DNA from: a virus
Virus record (IMG/VR): IMGVR_UViG_3300010354_000183
Coordinates: 1 to 42,798 of that record
Length of the DNA: 42,798 nucleotides
Reading direction: 5' to 3' (one strand)
In this document: piece after piece, positions 8,011 through 14,023 of the stretch
Layout of the letters: each line of letters opens with the position of its first letter
How positions within the stretch are numbered: the stretch's first letter is position 1
The notes under the pieces: model-generated
What the model was told of the DNA's origin: nothing
Seen by the model: the letters and a program-made list of their open reading frames with translations, nothing else
Databases searched by the model: none
Position numbers and translations under genes: made by a program

Positions 8011-8197
8011 GCAATGCCCTAAAATCACTTAGCATTTTATTCAATAAATCTTTTAGCTTCCAATCAGTTTCATTTTTAGCGTGGTGCTCTAATGTTTTAT
8101 AACAATGTAAGGCATTTACATAAAGAAACCAAACTCCGTCTTCGCGGTCGGTGAGAACTTCGGATTTTAATTTTTCAACCGCCTCATGCGTCCTCAT
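7991..8197 (-). CDS. Hypothetical protein, 68 aa
   Basis: I chose the ATG at 8197 (MRTHEAVEKLKSEVLTD) because AAGG lies eight bases upstream. The ATG at 8206 has the same AAGG directly against it, too close to work well. The product is helical and charged, with no motif recognised. It overlaps both neighbours: 14 bases with the gene before it and 20 bases with the Mu F-like gene after it, so the three are translationally linked. Confidence 0.6.
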   Translation of the reverse strand: MRTHEAVEKLKSEVLTDREDGVWFLYVNALHCYKTLEHHAKNETDWKLKDLLNKMLSDFRALHEKENT

Positions 8198-8834
8198 CTT
8201 TTTCATCCTTCTTTTTTTTCTTCGTCATTGTATTAGAAGTCATGCGAATAGGCGTGTCGCCTTTCTGGAAATCCTTAACGTGTTCATGCCACTTAGCCGA
8301 CAATCCTGTCAACTGAGTTCTCTTTCCAGATTTATGCAAAGCATGTCCGCCTGAAAAACCCTTGGGTGCTTGAATTTTAACTTTCTTTTTACGACCAGGT
8401 TTGCCCGGTTCTTGTGGCAATCCCTCGGCCCCTATGACTTCCTCGACCCATGACTCTTGAGTGTAAATATCACCGGATGCCTCTGGCATGGCTTCATAGA
8501 CGGCCTCTTTGAAAAGCTGAATGTCTTCAGAATTAACCGATTCTAAAATAGTTTCGGCAGTATTTCCAATAATTTCTTTAACTTCGGTTTCTTGCATAAC
8601 ATTTAGCTGAGCAATCCTGCGAGCAGAATCAATAGCCTCGCCATCTTCATCCATGAATTTCCAAAAGCAATAATTAGAGTGCATATCATTAACGAAGAAT
8701 GGGCAGGTGACTTTGTCTGGCTGTCCCGCCTTGATTGCTTCGATAGACTCTACGGCTAGTGGGCAGTGTGTTGAGGGAAGCTTTTCAAGCTTTCTCGGAC
8801 ACGTCTGCTGAAACCGCGTCGGCTTCGCTGCCAT
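8184..8834 (-). CDS. Hypothetical cysteine-containing protein of the head cluster
   Basis: The 216-residue product has a four-cysteine N-terminus (TCPRKLEKLPSTHCPL, then CPFF and YCFWKF, about 11-58), likely a metal-binding module. A helical part follows (SARRIAQLNVMQETEVKEII, about 71-90) that resembles a helix-turn-helix but is not diagnostic. The rest is acidic and the tail very Lys-rich (TKKKKKDEKDEDA). The start at 8834 is supported by AAGGAG seven bases upstream, although it overlaps the previous gene by 50 bases. Possible roles include scaffold or DNA-binding; neither is shown. Confidence 0.65.
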   Translation of the reverse strand: MAAKPTRFQQTCPRKLEKLPSTHCPLAVESIEAIKAGQPDKVTCPFFVNDMHSNYCFWKFMDEDGEAIDSARRIAQLNVMQETEVKEIIGNTAETILESVNSEDIQLFKEAVYEAMPEASGDIYTQESWVEEVIGAEGLPQEPGKPGRKKKVKIQAPKGFSGGHALHKSGKRTQLTGLSAKWHEHVKDFQKGDTPIRMTSNTMTKKKKKDEKDEDA

Positions 8835-9087
8835 CGCTGCTCTCCTTAGATTCCATGAATGCCTTGACGGCTGCCATATATTCTTCGTCTTTAGCTAGAA
8901 GATATTCGATATGCTCTTTTGACCAATGAGCTAGGCCAGCTAGGTCGTGGAGTTTTTGGCCCATAGCCTGCACTTCCATAACGAGATGGCCATAGGAAGA
9001 CACCATTTCGTCTAGCATCTTGAAGAACTCTTGTTGTTTTTCTGCGTCTTGTTCGACTGAGTCGAGATTATTAAGCAAATCAGACAT
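8785..9087 (-). CDS. Hypothetical helical protein, 100 aa
   Basis: The ATG at 9087 (MSDLLNNLDSVEQDAEKQQE) has AAAGGAGAGG upstream. The longer frame would start with TTG at 9120 and has no ribosome binding site. The product is almost entirely helical by residue pattern and acidic at its end (SDGSEADAVSADVSEKA), like many small phage scaffolding or chaperone proteins. It is the first gene of the cluster leading to the Mu F-like protein and follows a sigma70-like promoter. A scaffold role is inferred from position and composition only. Confidence 0.65.
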   Translation of the reverse strand: MSDLLNNLDSVEQDAEKQQEFFKMLDEMVSSYGHLVMEVQAMGQKLHDLAGLAHWSKEHIEYLLAKDEEYMAAVKAFMESKESSDGSEADAVSADVSEKA

Positions 9088-9109
9088 AGTTCGCCTCTCC
9101 TTTGAGGTA

Positions 9110-9138
9110 AAGGTAGACAATGTCTAAGGATTTGTCAA
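9110..9138 (-). promoter_or_regulatory. Sigma70-like promoter of the head-gene operon
   Basis: On the minus strand, a perfect TTGACA (9138-9133) is followed after 17 bases by TACCTT (9115-9110), a weak -10 (3 of 6). The -10 lies 22 bases from the ATG at 9087. The pair TTGAC and GTCTAC at the same spacing also occurs at 33889-33917, which supports a shared element. Confidence 0.45.
9114..9126. promoter_or_regulatory. Palindromic operator candidate TAGACA-A-TGTCTA
   Basis: Perfect 6-base arms flank a single base, exactly covering the edge of the -10 and the spacer of the promoter at 9110-9138. A dimeric repressor bound here would block RNA polymerase. Confidence 0.5.
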
Positions 9139-9171
9139 TTTGATGGAAGTTAAAATTAGAGTAGGTGTTAT

Positions 9172-9226
9172 TTTAGGATAAGGCGTTGGCCTAAAAGTAG
9201 ACTGGTGGTTAATTTAGGCTAAGGCG
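9172..9226. repeat. Two direct repeats, 41 bases apart, upstream of the head promoter
   Basis: TTTAGGATAAGGCG at 9172-9185 and TTTAGGCTAAGGCG at 9213-9226 differ at one base, and flanking bases (GGTG before, CTAAAA after) are also shared. The first copy can also form a 7-bp stem (TTTTAGG 9171-9177 with CCTAAAA 9190-9196). The second copy overlaps the stop codon of the small gene at 9219-9389. They could be activator or operator sites, or weak terminators. Confidence 0.5.
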
Positions 9227-9389
9227 ATAGACTAAAAACAGGCTCTTCAGTTATCTCAAACCGAGCCACGTTCTTAAACTCGTGCCTGCGGGTTAGATGT
9301 TGAAGCTCTCCTTCAAGCTCGTCGTCTGGGACGTTTGTGGCAACTACGTAGACTTCGTCATCAATTGTTGCTGTGATAGTGTAGAACAT
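9219..9389 (-). CDS. Small hypothetical protein, 56 aa
   Basis: A 56-codon frame starts at ATG 9389 after AGGGGGG, six bases upstream, and directly downstream of the sigma28-like promoter at 9412-9439. The product (MFYTITATIDDEVYVVATNV) has the beta-strand start and acidic body of the MxVYxI family of small proteins found elsewhere in this window (for example 9604-9789 and 33177-33380), though it is shorter. The function is unknown. The promoter, leader and ribosome binding site make expression very likely. Confidence 0.7.
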   Translation of the reverse strand: MFYTITATIDDEVYVVATNVPDDELEGELQHLTRRHEFKNVARFEITEEPVFSLSP

Positions 9390-9411
9390 GGCTTTCCCCC
9401 CTTTGATTTGC

Positions 9412-9439
9412 TTATCGGATTCTTATTGATAAAACTTTA
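9412..9439 (-). promoter_or_regulatory. Sigma28-like promoter E
   Basis: On the minus strand, -35 TAAAGTTT (9439-9432, 8 of 8), a 12-base spacer, and -10 TCCGATAA (9419-9412, 7 of 8). The ATG of the 56-aa gene is 22 bases past the -10. Confidence 0.75.
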
Positions 9440-9469
9440 TAAAGAGTCATAATTTCATTAGTTCGTAAT

Positions 9470-9556
9470 CTAAATTTCATGAGTATGAAATTTGTTTATA
9501 GTGAAAGTGGCTTTTATTATAGGCAAAGTAGTTTGTCTATAGTGGACAAGACTCAT
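9470..9556 (-). CDS. Possible 28-aa leader peptide or non-coding leader
   Basis: Between sigma28-like promoters B and E the only frame with an ATG at the usual distance from the promoter is this one (MSLVHYRQTTLPIIKATFTI, 28 residues). Its ribosome binding site is poor (GTGAG, four bases upstream). The region may instead be a non-coding RNA or a long leader. It contains two copies of TTTGTYTATAGTG (9491 and 9532) and a perfect hairpin at 9472-9493. Besides these I see nothing in 9440-9580. Confidence 0.25.
   Translation of the reverse strand: MSLVHYRQTTLPIIKATFTINKFHTHEI
9472..9493. repeat. Perfect 9-bp hairpin in intergenic region
   Basis: AAATTTCAT (9472-9480) and ATGAAATTT (9485-9493) flank a four-base loop. 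On the minus strand it lies about 80-100 bases after the predicted start of promoter B and 33 bases before the -35 of promoter E. It could end the B transcript weakly or bind a regulator. Confidence 0.4.
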
Positions 9557-9579
9557 AATTCTCACTCATAACATAAGGC

Positions 9580-9606
9580 TTATCGGCAGGACAAGGAAAA
9601 ACTTTA
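9580..9606 (-). promoter_or_regulatory. Sigma28-like promoter B, perfect consensus
   Basis: On the minus strand, TAAAGTTT (9606-9599), an 11-base spacer, and GCCGATAA (9587-9580) match the E. coli sigma28/FliA consensus at all 16 positions. The TAA of the -35 is the stop codon of the gene at 9604-9789. No convincing gene starts within 180 bases downstream. Confidence 0.8.
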
Positions 9607-9789
9607 GTCCGCAACTTCTAACTCAATAACTTTTGCTTTAGAAACAAATTCTGTATCTTTTGACCACTCTACGTAATCTTTATTGATTTGTTCAAGGGCC
9701 TCTTGAGCCTGCTCTTCTGTGCGATAAACAGTCAAATGAAGAAGGACAGTAAATGGGCCAGAATTTTCAACAATTGCGTAGACTTTCAT
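9604..9789 (-). CDS. Small MxVYxI-family protein, 61 aa
   Basis: The product starts MKVYAIVENSGPF and has YRTEEQAQEALEQIN in the middle: a strand, then a helix with the TEExA pattern. The gene at 10545-10742 (MKVYVIVE, FGTEELAQE) shares this plan closely. The genes at 30621-30860 and 33177-33380 share it more loosely, so these look like duplicated copies spread through the phage. The function is unknown. It is the last gene of the long operon, overlapping its upstream neighbour by four bases, and its stop codon is also the start of promoter B. Confidence 0.7.
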   Translation of the reverse strand: MKVYAIVENSGPFTVLLHLTVYRTEEQAQEALEQINKDYVEWSKDTEFVSKAKVIELEVAD

Positions 9790-10019
9790 TTCTCTTTCCC
9801 CCTCACCTCGACTACATAGTAAGTAATCGCAGCTCGCATGAACTCACTGACAACCTTATGCTTAATCCACTCGTACTCCGGCCACTCGCCCCATTCTGCC
9901 TCTTCCTTAACGATGTCTTCTATTAACCGGTCAATCTTGTCTTCTGGGGCGTTAAACTCGTCAACGTACAGGCAATGGTATAGGTAGTTGCTAGGAGGTA
10001 GGGTAAAGTTTTGTAACAT
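9786..10019 (-). CDS. Hypothetical protein, 77 aa
   Basis: The ATG at 10019 (MLQNFTLPPSNYLYHCLYVD) has AGGAGG four bases upstream and overlaps the previous stop as ATGA. The longer frame starting at 10055 lacks such a site. The product is acidic and rich in Trp and Tyr (EEAEWGEWPEYEWIKHKV, about 40-57). No motif was recognised. It is coupled to genes on both sides. Confidence 0.65.
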   Translation of the reverse strand: MLQNFTLPPSNYLYHCLYVDEFNAPEDKIDRLIEDIVKEEAEWGEWPEYEWIKHKVVSEFMRAAITYYVVEVRGKEK

Positions 10020-10345
10020 CAGTCCTCCTGCGGCAAGTCTGGAAATGCCTGCCATTCTTCCGGTCGTGTGTAGTGATTGATGAATAGCTTACCGTCATTG
10101 CTAATGGCGTAAATCTGTCCGTCTAGTTTGATTAGATTTGTGATTGTGCGCTTTCGTCCTTGAGGCAATCCGCCTGTCGCCATCGCAACATCGAAGCCTT
10201 TCAGGAAAAAGTGCTCTAAAACTTCTCGGCGGTGATCATACAACCATGTTTCACCATGTGTAGGCTCTAGTTCACTCCACCATTTTTCAAAAACCTTATC
10301 AAACATATCCTTCAATTCCTTCGGCGCGTCTTCAATGCGTTTCAT
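10019..10345 (-). CDS. Hypothetical protein, MKxIED family, 108 aa
   Basis: The N-terminal part (MKRIEDAPKELKDMFDKVFE, then EVLEHFFLKGFDVAMA at about 41-56) matches the next gene in the operon, 10342-10548 (MKSIEDLPEEVYLVFEKKFN, EHFFVAGYEAAIAE), so the two are tandem paralogues. This copy adds about 45 C-terminal residues containing LDGQIYAISNDGKLFI, a beta-hairpin pattern. The function is unknown. It starts at 10345 with an ATGA overlap. Confidence 0.68.
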   Translation of the reverse strand: MKRIEDAPKELKDMFDKVFEKWWSELEPTHGETWLYDHRREVLEHFFLKGFDVAMATGGLPQGRKRTITNLIKLDGQIYAISNDGKLFINHYTRPEEWQAFPDLPQED

Positions 10346-10548
10346 AGTTCCGTGATGTCCTTAACTATCAATCCGTTTTCTTCATCGAACTTTGCGCGTT
10401 CGGCGATGGCTGCTTCATAGCCTGCGACAAAGAAGTGTTCGGCACAAAGTATGACTTCCGCGTAAGTACATCGCAGATATGCGTATTCGTTGAACTTCTT
10501 TTCAAAAACTAGGTAAACTTCTTCAGGCAAGTCTTCTATGCTTTTCAT
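10342..10548 (-). CDS. Hypothetical protein, MKxIED family, 68 aa
   Basis: It is the shorter tandem paralogue of 10019-10345, sharing the MKSIED start and the EHFFVAGYEAAIAE helix. The ribosome binding site (AGGAG) and ATGA overlap with the upstream gene fix the start at 10548. No function can be assigned. Confidence 0.68.
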   Translation of the reverse strand: MKSIEDLPEEVYLVFEKKFNEYAYLRCTYAEVILCAEHFFVAGYEAAIAERAKFDEENGLIVKDITEL

Positions 10549-10742
10549 TCCTGCTCCTCCTTCTCCATAAACTTTAGCTCTAATTCTCGAATAGCAAACT
10601 TTTTGTCTGGATATGAGTCACTACTCCATAGCTTCATTGTCTCTTGCGCCAGCTCTTCAGTGCCAAAAGCTTGACTGACTAATTCTTGTATTGTGCCGAG
10701 TGCGTGTGTATGCAATATTTCAACAATTACATAGACTTTCAT
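10545..10742 (-). CDS. Small MxVYxI-family protein, 65 aa
   Basis: The product (MKVYVIVEILHTHALGTIQE, then FGTEELAQETMKLW) has the same strand-helix plan as 9604-9789, so it is a paralogue within the same operon. There is no signal, membrane segment or catalytic motif. It is linked to both neighbours by ATGA overlaps. Confidence 0.68.
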   Translation of the reverse strand: MKVYVIVEILHTHALGTIQELVSQAFGTEELAQETMKLWSSDSYPDKKFAIRELELKFMEKEEQE

Positions 10743-10852
10743 TCCTCATCCCCTTTCTCTCTGCGTTTCATAAAAAGCCGAATGAATCTTTTTTTGTGTG
10801 CTTTCTGCGCAAGTGCTATTAGCTTTTTAAGAGCTTTGTTAATGCGTTTCAT
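10739..10852 (-). CDS. Very small basic protein, 37 aa
   Basis: A 37-codon frame fills the gap between two operon genes exactly, with ATGA overlaps at both ends (10849-10852 and 10739-10742). The product (MKRINKALKKLIALAQKAHK, then KRFIRLFMKRREKGDEE) is an amphipathic, strongly basic helix. It could bind nucleic acid or the membrane surface. The two overlaps are the main evidence that it is real. Confidence 0.65.
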   Translation of the reverse strand: MKRINKALKKLIALAQKAHKKRFIRLFMKRREKGDEE

Positions 10853-11193
10853 TCCTCGACCTCCTCAATCGTAATCCTATACTTAGCCTGTAATGAGTGA
10901 ACTTTGTCCATTGAATAAACAAGTCCAAGGCTCTTGATGGCATCATTAAAATTAGCCCAGTTATTGTAAAAAGCATACACAATGCCTTCAAACTTTTGCG
11001 GCTCTTTTACTTCTGAAACAAGATTTTCGGCAGAAAGTAAGGCTTTTCCGTCGTGCGTAAAACCTATAAGAAGACGGTCGGCTCCGCGACCGCCTTCTCC
11101 GACGTAGCAATATGGCAGTCTTGCTTGGTCTGAGATAATCGTAAACACTCTGTTAAACTTGTCCTTGTATCTTTTACCTACTTCGAGTTTCAT
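10849..11193 (-). CDS. Hypothetical protein, MKLEVGK family, 114 aa
   Basis: The first 75 residues (MKLEVGKRYKDKFNRVFTII, SDQARLPYCYVGEG, then FTHDGKALLSAENLVSEVKE) align by eye with the whole of the next gene, 11190-11411, so they are tandem duplicates. The plan, a short beta domain with VGKxYxDxxNR, resembles small SH3-like barrels, but no known family was recognised. A C-terminal helical part of about 40 residues is unique to this copy. It is coupled by ATGA overlaps. Confidence 0.68.
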   Translation of the reverse strand: MKLEVGKRYKDKFNRVFTIISDQARLPYCYVGEGGRGADRLLIGFTHDGKALLSAENLVSEVKEPQKFEGIVYAFYNNWANFNDAIKSLGLVYSMDKVHSLQAKYRITIEEVEE

Positions 11194-11411
11194 TCTTCAA
11201 TCTTCCTTTCCATCTTCTGAGTCGTACCGAGTTCTTTTACAAGATTGATGTCATTAGAACCATAAATCGTTCCATCGTGTGAGTACCTTGCAAGCTCGCC
11301 AGTAAATAGAACTTCTCCTATGTAACAAAATGGAAGACTGGCTACATCTGAAATAATCTTAATAACTCTATTTTGGCTATCTTGGTATTTTTTGCCAACT
11401 TCGAGTTTCAT
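11190..11411 (-). CDS. Hypothetical protein, MKLEVGK family, 73 aa
   Basis: It is a paralogue of 10849-11193: MKLEVGKKYQDSQNRVIKII, SDVASLPFCYIGE, YSHDG and NLVKE recur in the same order. AAGGAG precedes the ATG at 11411. The function is unknown. The pair shows recent tandem duplication inside the operon. Confidence 0.68.
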   Translation of the reverse strand: MKLEVGKKYQDSQNRVIKIISDVASLPFCYIGEVLFTGELARYSHDGTIYGSNDINLVKELGTTQKMERKIEE

Positions 11412-11420
11412 AAAATCTCC

Positions 11421-11825
11421 TTAAATATCCCAATCATCACAAGCATCTAGCAGGTCTTCAACAATGTTAGCGCCCTCTGCATCGCGAGAACGATAGGCAG
11501 CATACATGATTTCCCACTCCAACCCATATTTATTAGCTCTTTCAAAACACGAGTCAACAATCTTAAGGTCTTCTGGGTCAAGATGTTCAGTCTTTATGTC
11601 TAGCCACGCTTTTAGCTCGTCAAAAGTCGGATAGACAGGCTCTTCAGACCATTCCTTCAGTGTGTCGAGGACACTTTGGGCGTTTACACTATTGGCATAT
11701 TCAAGAGGCGTTTTGTCAAAAAACAAATGATTTGGCGTGTTTAGCCATTCATTTGCTGCATCTTCGCCATCAAAAAGATTGAGGGCTAATTCTTTAATTT
11801 GTTGTAGTTGTTCAAGGCTATTCAT
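11421..11825 (-). CDS. DUF2384 (MbcA/ParS/Xre antitoxin-type) domain protein
   Basis: Residues about 15-60 (LFDGEDAANEWLNTPNHLFF, DKTPLEYANS, AQSVLDTL) match the toxin-binding domain of MbcA/ParS/Xre antitoxins: the ...AxxWLxxPN...xTPLE... pattern and a final helix. Antitoxins of this type pair with RES-domain toxins that degrade NAD. Here the domain lacks an N-terminal Xre helix-turn-helix and carries about 75 extra acidic residues. No RES toxin is next to it. I chose ATG 11825 (GGAGAAG upstream, ATGA overlap), giving 134 residues. A role as a stand-alone anti-toxin factor is inference. Confidence 0.7.
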   Translation of the reverse strand: MNSLEQLQQIKELALNLFDGEDAANEWLNTPNHLFFDKTPLEYANSVNAQSVLDTLKEWSEEPVYPTFDELKAWLDIKTEHLDPEDLKIVDSCFERANKYGLEWEIMYAAYRSRDAEGANIVEDLLDACDDWDI

Positions 11826-12175
11826 AAACTTCTCCGCAACAATCCGACCATGCTGCCATAGCACTCATAGCTGCAAACAGAATAACCCGCATGGCGCTCG
11901 TCTTCGTGAATGGTCTTTCCGCATTCTTCGCAGGCCAAGTAACCATAAAACGGCTCGTATTCGCCAATTCCAAGGCCACCTGAAGGAAACTGAAGGGCTG
12001 TGGGGTCAACAATTTCGCCATCTGGTTTGACGCACCACCAGTGAGGTTCGCGGCGGTTCCATAGTGGACAATAATAATGACCGCGCACTACTGTAAGCGA
12101 GGGGTCTTCGGCAGCAGCCTGTTCTGCCATTTCTTTGCATTTTCCTCGATATTTCATGTAGTTAGATTCAGTCAT
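11822..12175 (-). CDS. Hypothetical zinc-finger protein, 117 aa
   Basis: The start at ATG 12175 is supported by GGAAG; the ATG at 12187 lacks a site. The product has HYYCPLW, PHWWCVKPDGEIVDPTALQF (about 48-67) and a C-terminal four-cysteine finger (ACEECGK and VCSYEC, about 85-108), a likely zinc site. No catalytic family was recognised. The Cys arrangement suggests nucleic-acid or protein binding. It is coupled by ATGA to the DUF2384 gene, the kind of link seen between partners, but it does not look like a RES toxin. Confidence 0.65.
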   Translation of the reverse strand: MTESNYMKYRGKCKEMAEQAAAEDPSLTVVRGHYYCPLWNRREPHWWCVKPDGEIVDPTALQFPSGGLGIGEYEPFYGYLACEECGKTIHEDERHAGYSVCSYECYGSMVGLLRRSL

Positions 12176-12198
12176 AATTGCTTCCATTTAAAATAAGC

Positions 12199-12217
12199 TA
12201 CCGAGCATTCCTCGGTA
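12199..12217 (-). terminator. Hairpin with T-rich tail inside the operon
   Basis: TACCGAG (12199-12205) pairs with CTCGGTA (12211-12217) around CATTC. On the minus strand it is followed by GCTTATTTT. It lies between the lipoprotein stop (12226) and the next start (12175), so it may cause partial termination. Confidence 0.5.
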
Positions 12218-12225
12218 ACTGACTC

Positions 12226-12471
12226 TTATTCATAAACTCTTCCGCACTCTGCTTTTTCTACTATTAGCGGATTGTGCCCTCTCTCTTCAAGAGTTTTTTT
12301 CAACTTTCTGATGGCAACACAGCGGTTGCTGCCATGAGCAGCAAATGTCGTACTGTCAATAGTAATAAGGCAGAGATGAGGGTCATAAACAGTCGCACAC
12401 AAGTCTGGCTTATCAGGCTTTGGAGCAGTCGCACAACCAACCAATAAGAGTAATGCCAATAATCTAATCAT
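12226..12471 (-). CDS. Small lipoprotein, 81 aa
   Basis: MIRLLALLLLVGCATAPKPD is a classic lipoprotein signal with the lipobox LVGC, so Cys13 should be lipidated and the mature part lie in the periplasm or outer membrane. The mature chain has four further cysteines, enough for two disulfides. AGAGG precedes the ATG. Phage lipoproteins can block superinfection (as T5 Llp does) or act as outer spanins. The mature chain is not proline-rich enough, and has no inner-spanin partner, to favour a spanin. Confidence 0.7.
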   Translation of the reverse strand: MIRLLALLLLVGCATAPKPDKPDLCATVYDPHLCLITIDSTTFAAHGSNRCVAIRKLKKTLEERGHNPLIVEKAECGRVYE

Positions 12472-12482
12472 TTTTACCTCTT

Positions 12483-12914
12483 TTATCGGTATTCTTTAAT
12501 TACCTTATCATTCATCGCCACTATAATATCATGTCCATAATAACCGTTATGTTGGTTGTATGCTACTAACTGGAAGTCGCCCTTGTCTGTTTTAAAAGTT
12601 ACAAATATGCACTCTTCGGTCTGCAAGCTATAGGGTTTAAGTATTTTTGTATTAAGTGCCTCATCTGTCGTAACCACGTCGAGCAGTCGACCACCAACAA
12701 AATTGCTTAGGTCATCCTCTGAAGCTAAGTATCCCCAATTTTCACAGCAGTTTTGCTCATTGCAAATAACCACCGAGTATTTACTGCCATCAGTGCAAGT
12801 TACTTGATAGCCATCGTAAGTAATCCAAGGATACTCTTTTAAATCGAGGTGAATATCTTTAGACTTCAGTTCTTGAATATCTTTTATTGATTGGATGATT
12901 TTACTCATAGTCAT
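12483..12914 (-). CDS. DUF7448-like protein, 143 aa
   Basis: The product has GYQVTCTDGSKYSVVICNEQ followed by NCCENWGYLASEDDL (about 35-70) and near the end NQHNGYYGHDI. This combination (CCENWGY and HNGYYGH) is shared by a small family of phage and bacterial proteins of unknown function that I associate with DUF7448. I chose ATG 12914 with AGGGGAG six bases upstream; the GTG at 12920 is less likely. It has no signal sequence. It follows the DUF5672 gene with the stop just before the start. Confidence 0.6.
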   Translation of the reverse strand: MTMSKIIQSIKDIQELKSKDIHLDLKEYPWITYDGYQVTCTDGSKYSVVICNEQNCCENWGYLASEDDLSNFVGGRLLDVVTTDEALNTKILKPYSLQTEECIFVTFKTDKGDFQLVAYNQHNGYYGHDIIVAMNDKVIKEYR

Positions 12915-12916
12915 AA

Positions 12917-13528
12917 TCACTCCCCTTTCTTAACCAACCTCAACCTAGCATGAACTCCGAATGCTGGACTCATTTCCAAACATTCCCAACTAAACTTCTT
13001 AGCTAGCTCAAACGGAGCAAACGTAAACCCCTTGGCTTCCAAGTATGCCCTATTGAGCTGGCATATTGCCACGTCTTCTGCCCTGTGCATAGTAATATTA
13101 TTGTCATCTCGTAAAAAATCTTGAAGCCTTTTGCTCCTAAGAGAAAATCCCCCGTTACCTACATTGAAATGCTTGGGCACTCCCTTAAACAGAACACTCT
13201 CAGGCCATGGTGCTCCAATATAGTCGTACTGAAGAAACTTGTTGTTCCACAACTCTGGCTTCCAGACAAACCCATCCCACTGAGCTACCAAGACATGCTG
13301 AGTGTCAAAGTAATTAGCCAAGTCTTTAATCATGAAATGAGAATACTCTTCAATAGACTTAATTTGGGGGATTTTTACTATATTGGAGTCTTGAGTGCCG
13401 AAGTGAGTTAATAGTTTGGCGTCGCCAAAGTTGCAGGCAGCCCTACAATGGTCGAACGAGAGTCTGGCTCTGTCGTAGTCAACACAGTCAGCAATAATAA
13501 GAGTCACCGTAGGAAGATTTACTTTCAT
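12917..13528 (-). CDS. DUF5672-family protein, putative glycosyltransferase
   Basis: The 203-residue product has the DUF5672 pattern: PTVTLIIADCVDYDRARLSF at the N-terminus, YSHFMIKDLANYFDTQHVLV in the middle, then AQWDGFVWKP, YDYIGAPWP and VGNGGFSLRS. DUF5672 proteins are common near polysaccharide and glycosyltransferase genes and probably have a GT-A-like fold; the QWDG acidic residue may bind metal. Residue identities look complete for the family. The upstream gap (13529-13559) has only a weak ribosome binding site. It is one of four sugar-related genes in the window. Confidence 0.75.
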   Translation of the reverse strand: MKVNLPTVTLIIADCVDYDRARLSFDHCRAACNFGDAKLLTHFGTQDSNIVKIPQIKSIEEYSHFMIKDLANYFDTQHVLVAQWDGFVWKPELWNNKFLQYDYIGAPWPESVLFKGVPKHFNVGNGGFSLRSKRLQDFLRDDNNITMHRAEDVAICQLNRAYLEAKGFTFAPFELAKKFSWECLEMSPAFGVHARLRLVKKGE

Positions 13529-13559
13529 TTAAACACCATAAAGAAAAGTATAATTTCAG

Positions 13560-14021
13560 TTAAACAAAAGCCGCTTTTCCGCTTTGCTCTTTGAGTCTTT
13601 CCAAAATTTTATCTATTTGTCTTTTAGACTTCTCTTGAATGACGCCGCTTTTCTTGCTTCTCTCGTAATACTCAATGCGAATTTCACCTTCGTAAATATG
13701 CCAACTCATAAAAGGTATCTTGGCAACTTTATATACAGCTTTTTCGATTTTGGGGTTATCTTCGTTCTCAAACCGTCCGTCCATCTCTTGCAACACATAA
13801 ACTTCTCTCTCAAGAAGCTGAGCCAGTCTAACTAACAAAGCCTCATCCAAAGTAATGTCCAAGTCGCCATACCAAACCTTACCCAAGCCCTCGACGACAA
13901 CATTGGCATTAAAACAGACAAGGTTTTTGGGATGACGGCGTCTATAGCCAGACTTGGAGCCAGCAATCATTCTGCTCTTGAGGCCAAGTAGCATTTCTAC
14001 TATTTTTTCATGTTCAGACAT
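13560..14021 (-). CDS. Hypothetical protein, 153 aa
   Basis: The product has FNANVVVEGLGKVWYGDLDI and LVRLAQLLEREVYVLQEMDG in its middle part, a strand-rich core, and a basic helical C-terminus (KRQIDKILERLKEQSGK). GGAG precedes the ATG at 14021. No family was recognised with certainty; it has no signal or membrane segment. It is two bases downstream of the next upstream gene, within the long operon. Confidence 0.6.
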   Translation of the reverse strand: MSEHEKIVEMLLGLKSRMIAGSKSGYRRRHPKNLVCFNANVVVEGLGKVWYGDLDITLDEALLVRLAQLLEREVYVLQEMDGRFENEDNPKIEKAVYKVAKIPFMSWHIYEGEIRIEYYERSKKSGVIQEKSKRQIDKILERLKEQSGKAAFV

Positions 14022-14023
14022 AA

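Noticed and set aside
12484-12491. ACCGATAA on the minus strand resembles a sigma28 -10 before the lipoprotein gene
   Set aside because: No acceptable -35 at 11-12 bases, it is only about 12 bases from the ATG, and CGATAA is the last codon plus stop of the preceding gene.
13529-13559. TATACT before the DUF5672 gene
   Set aside because: No -35 at 16-18 bases and no extended -10; not called as a promoter.
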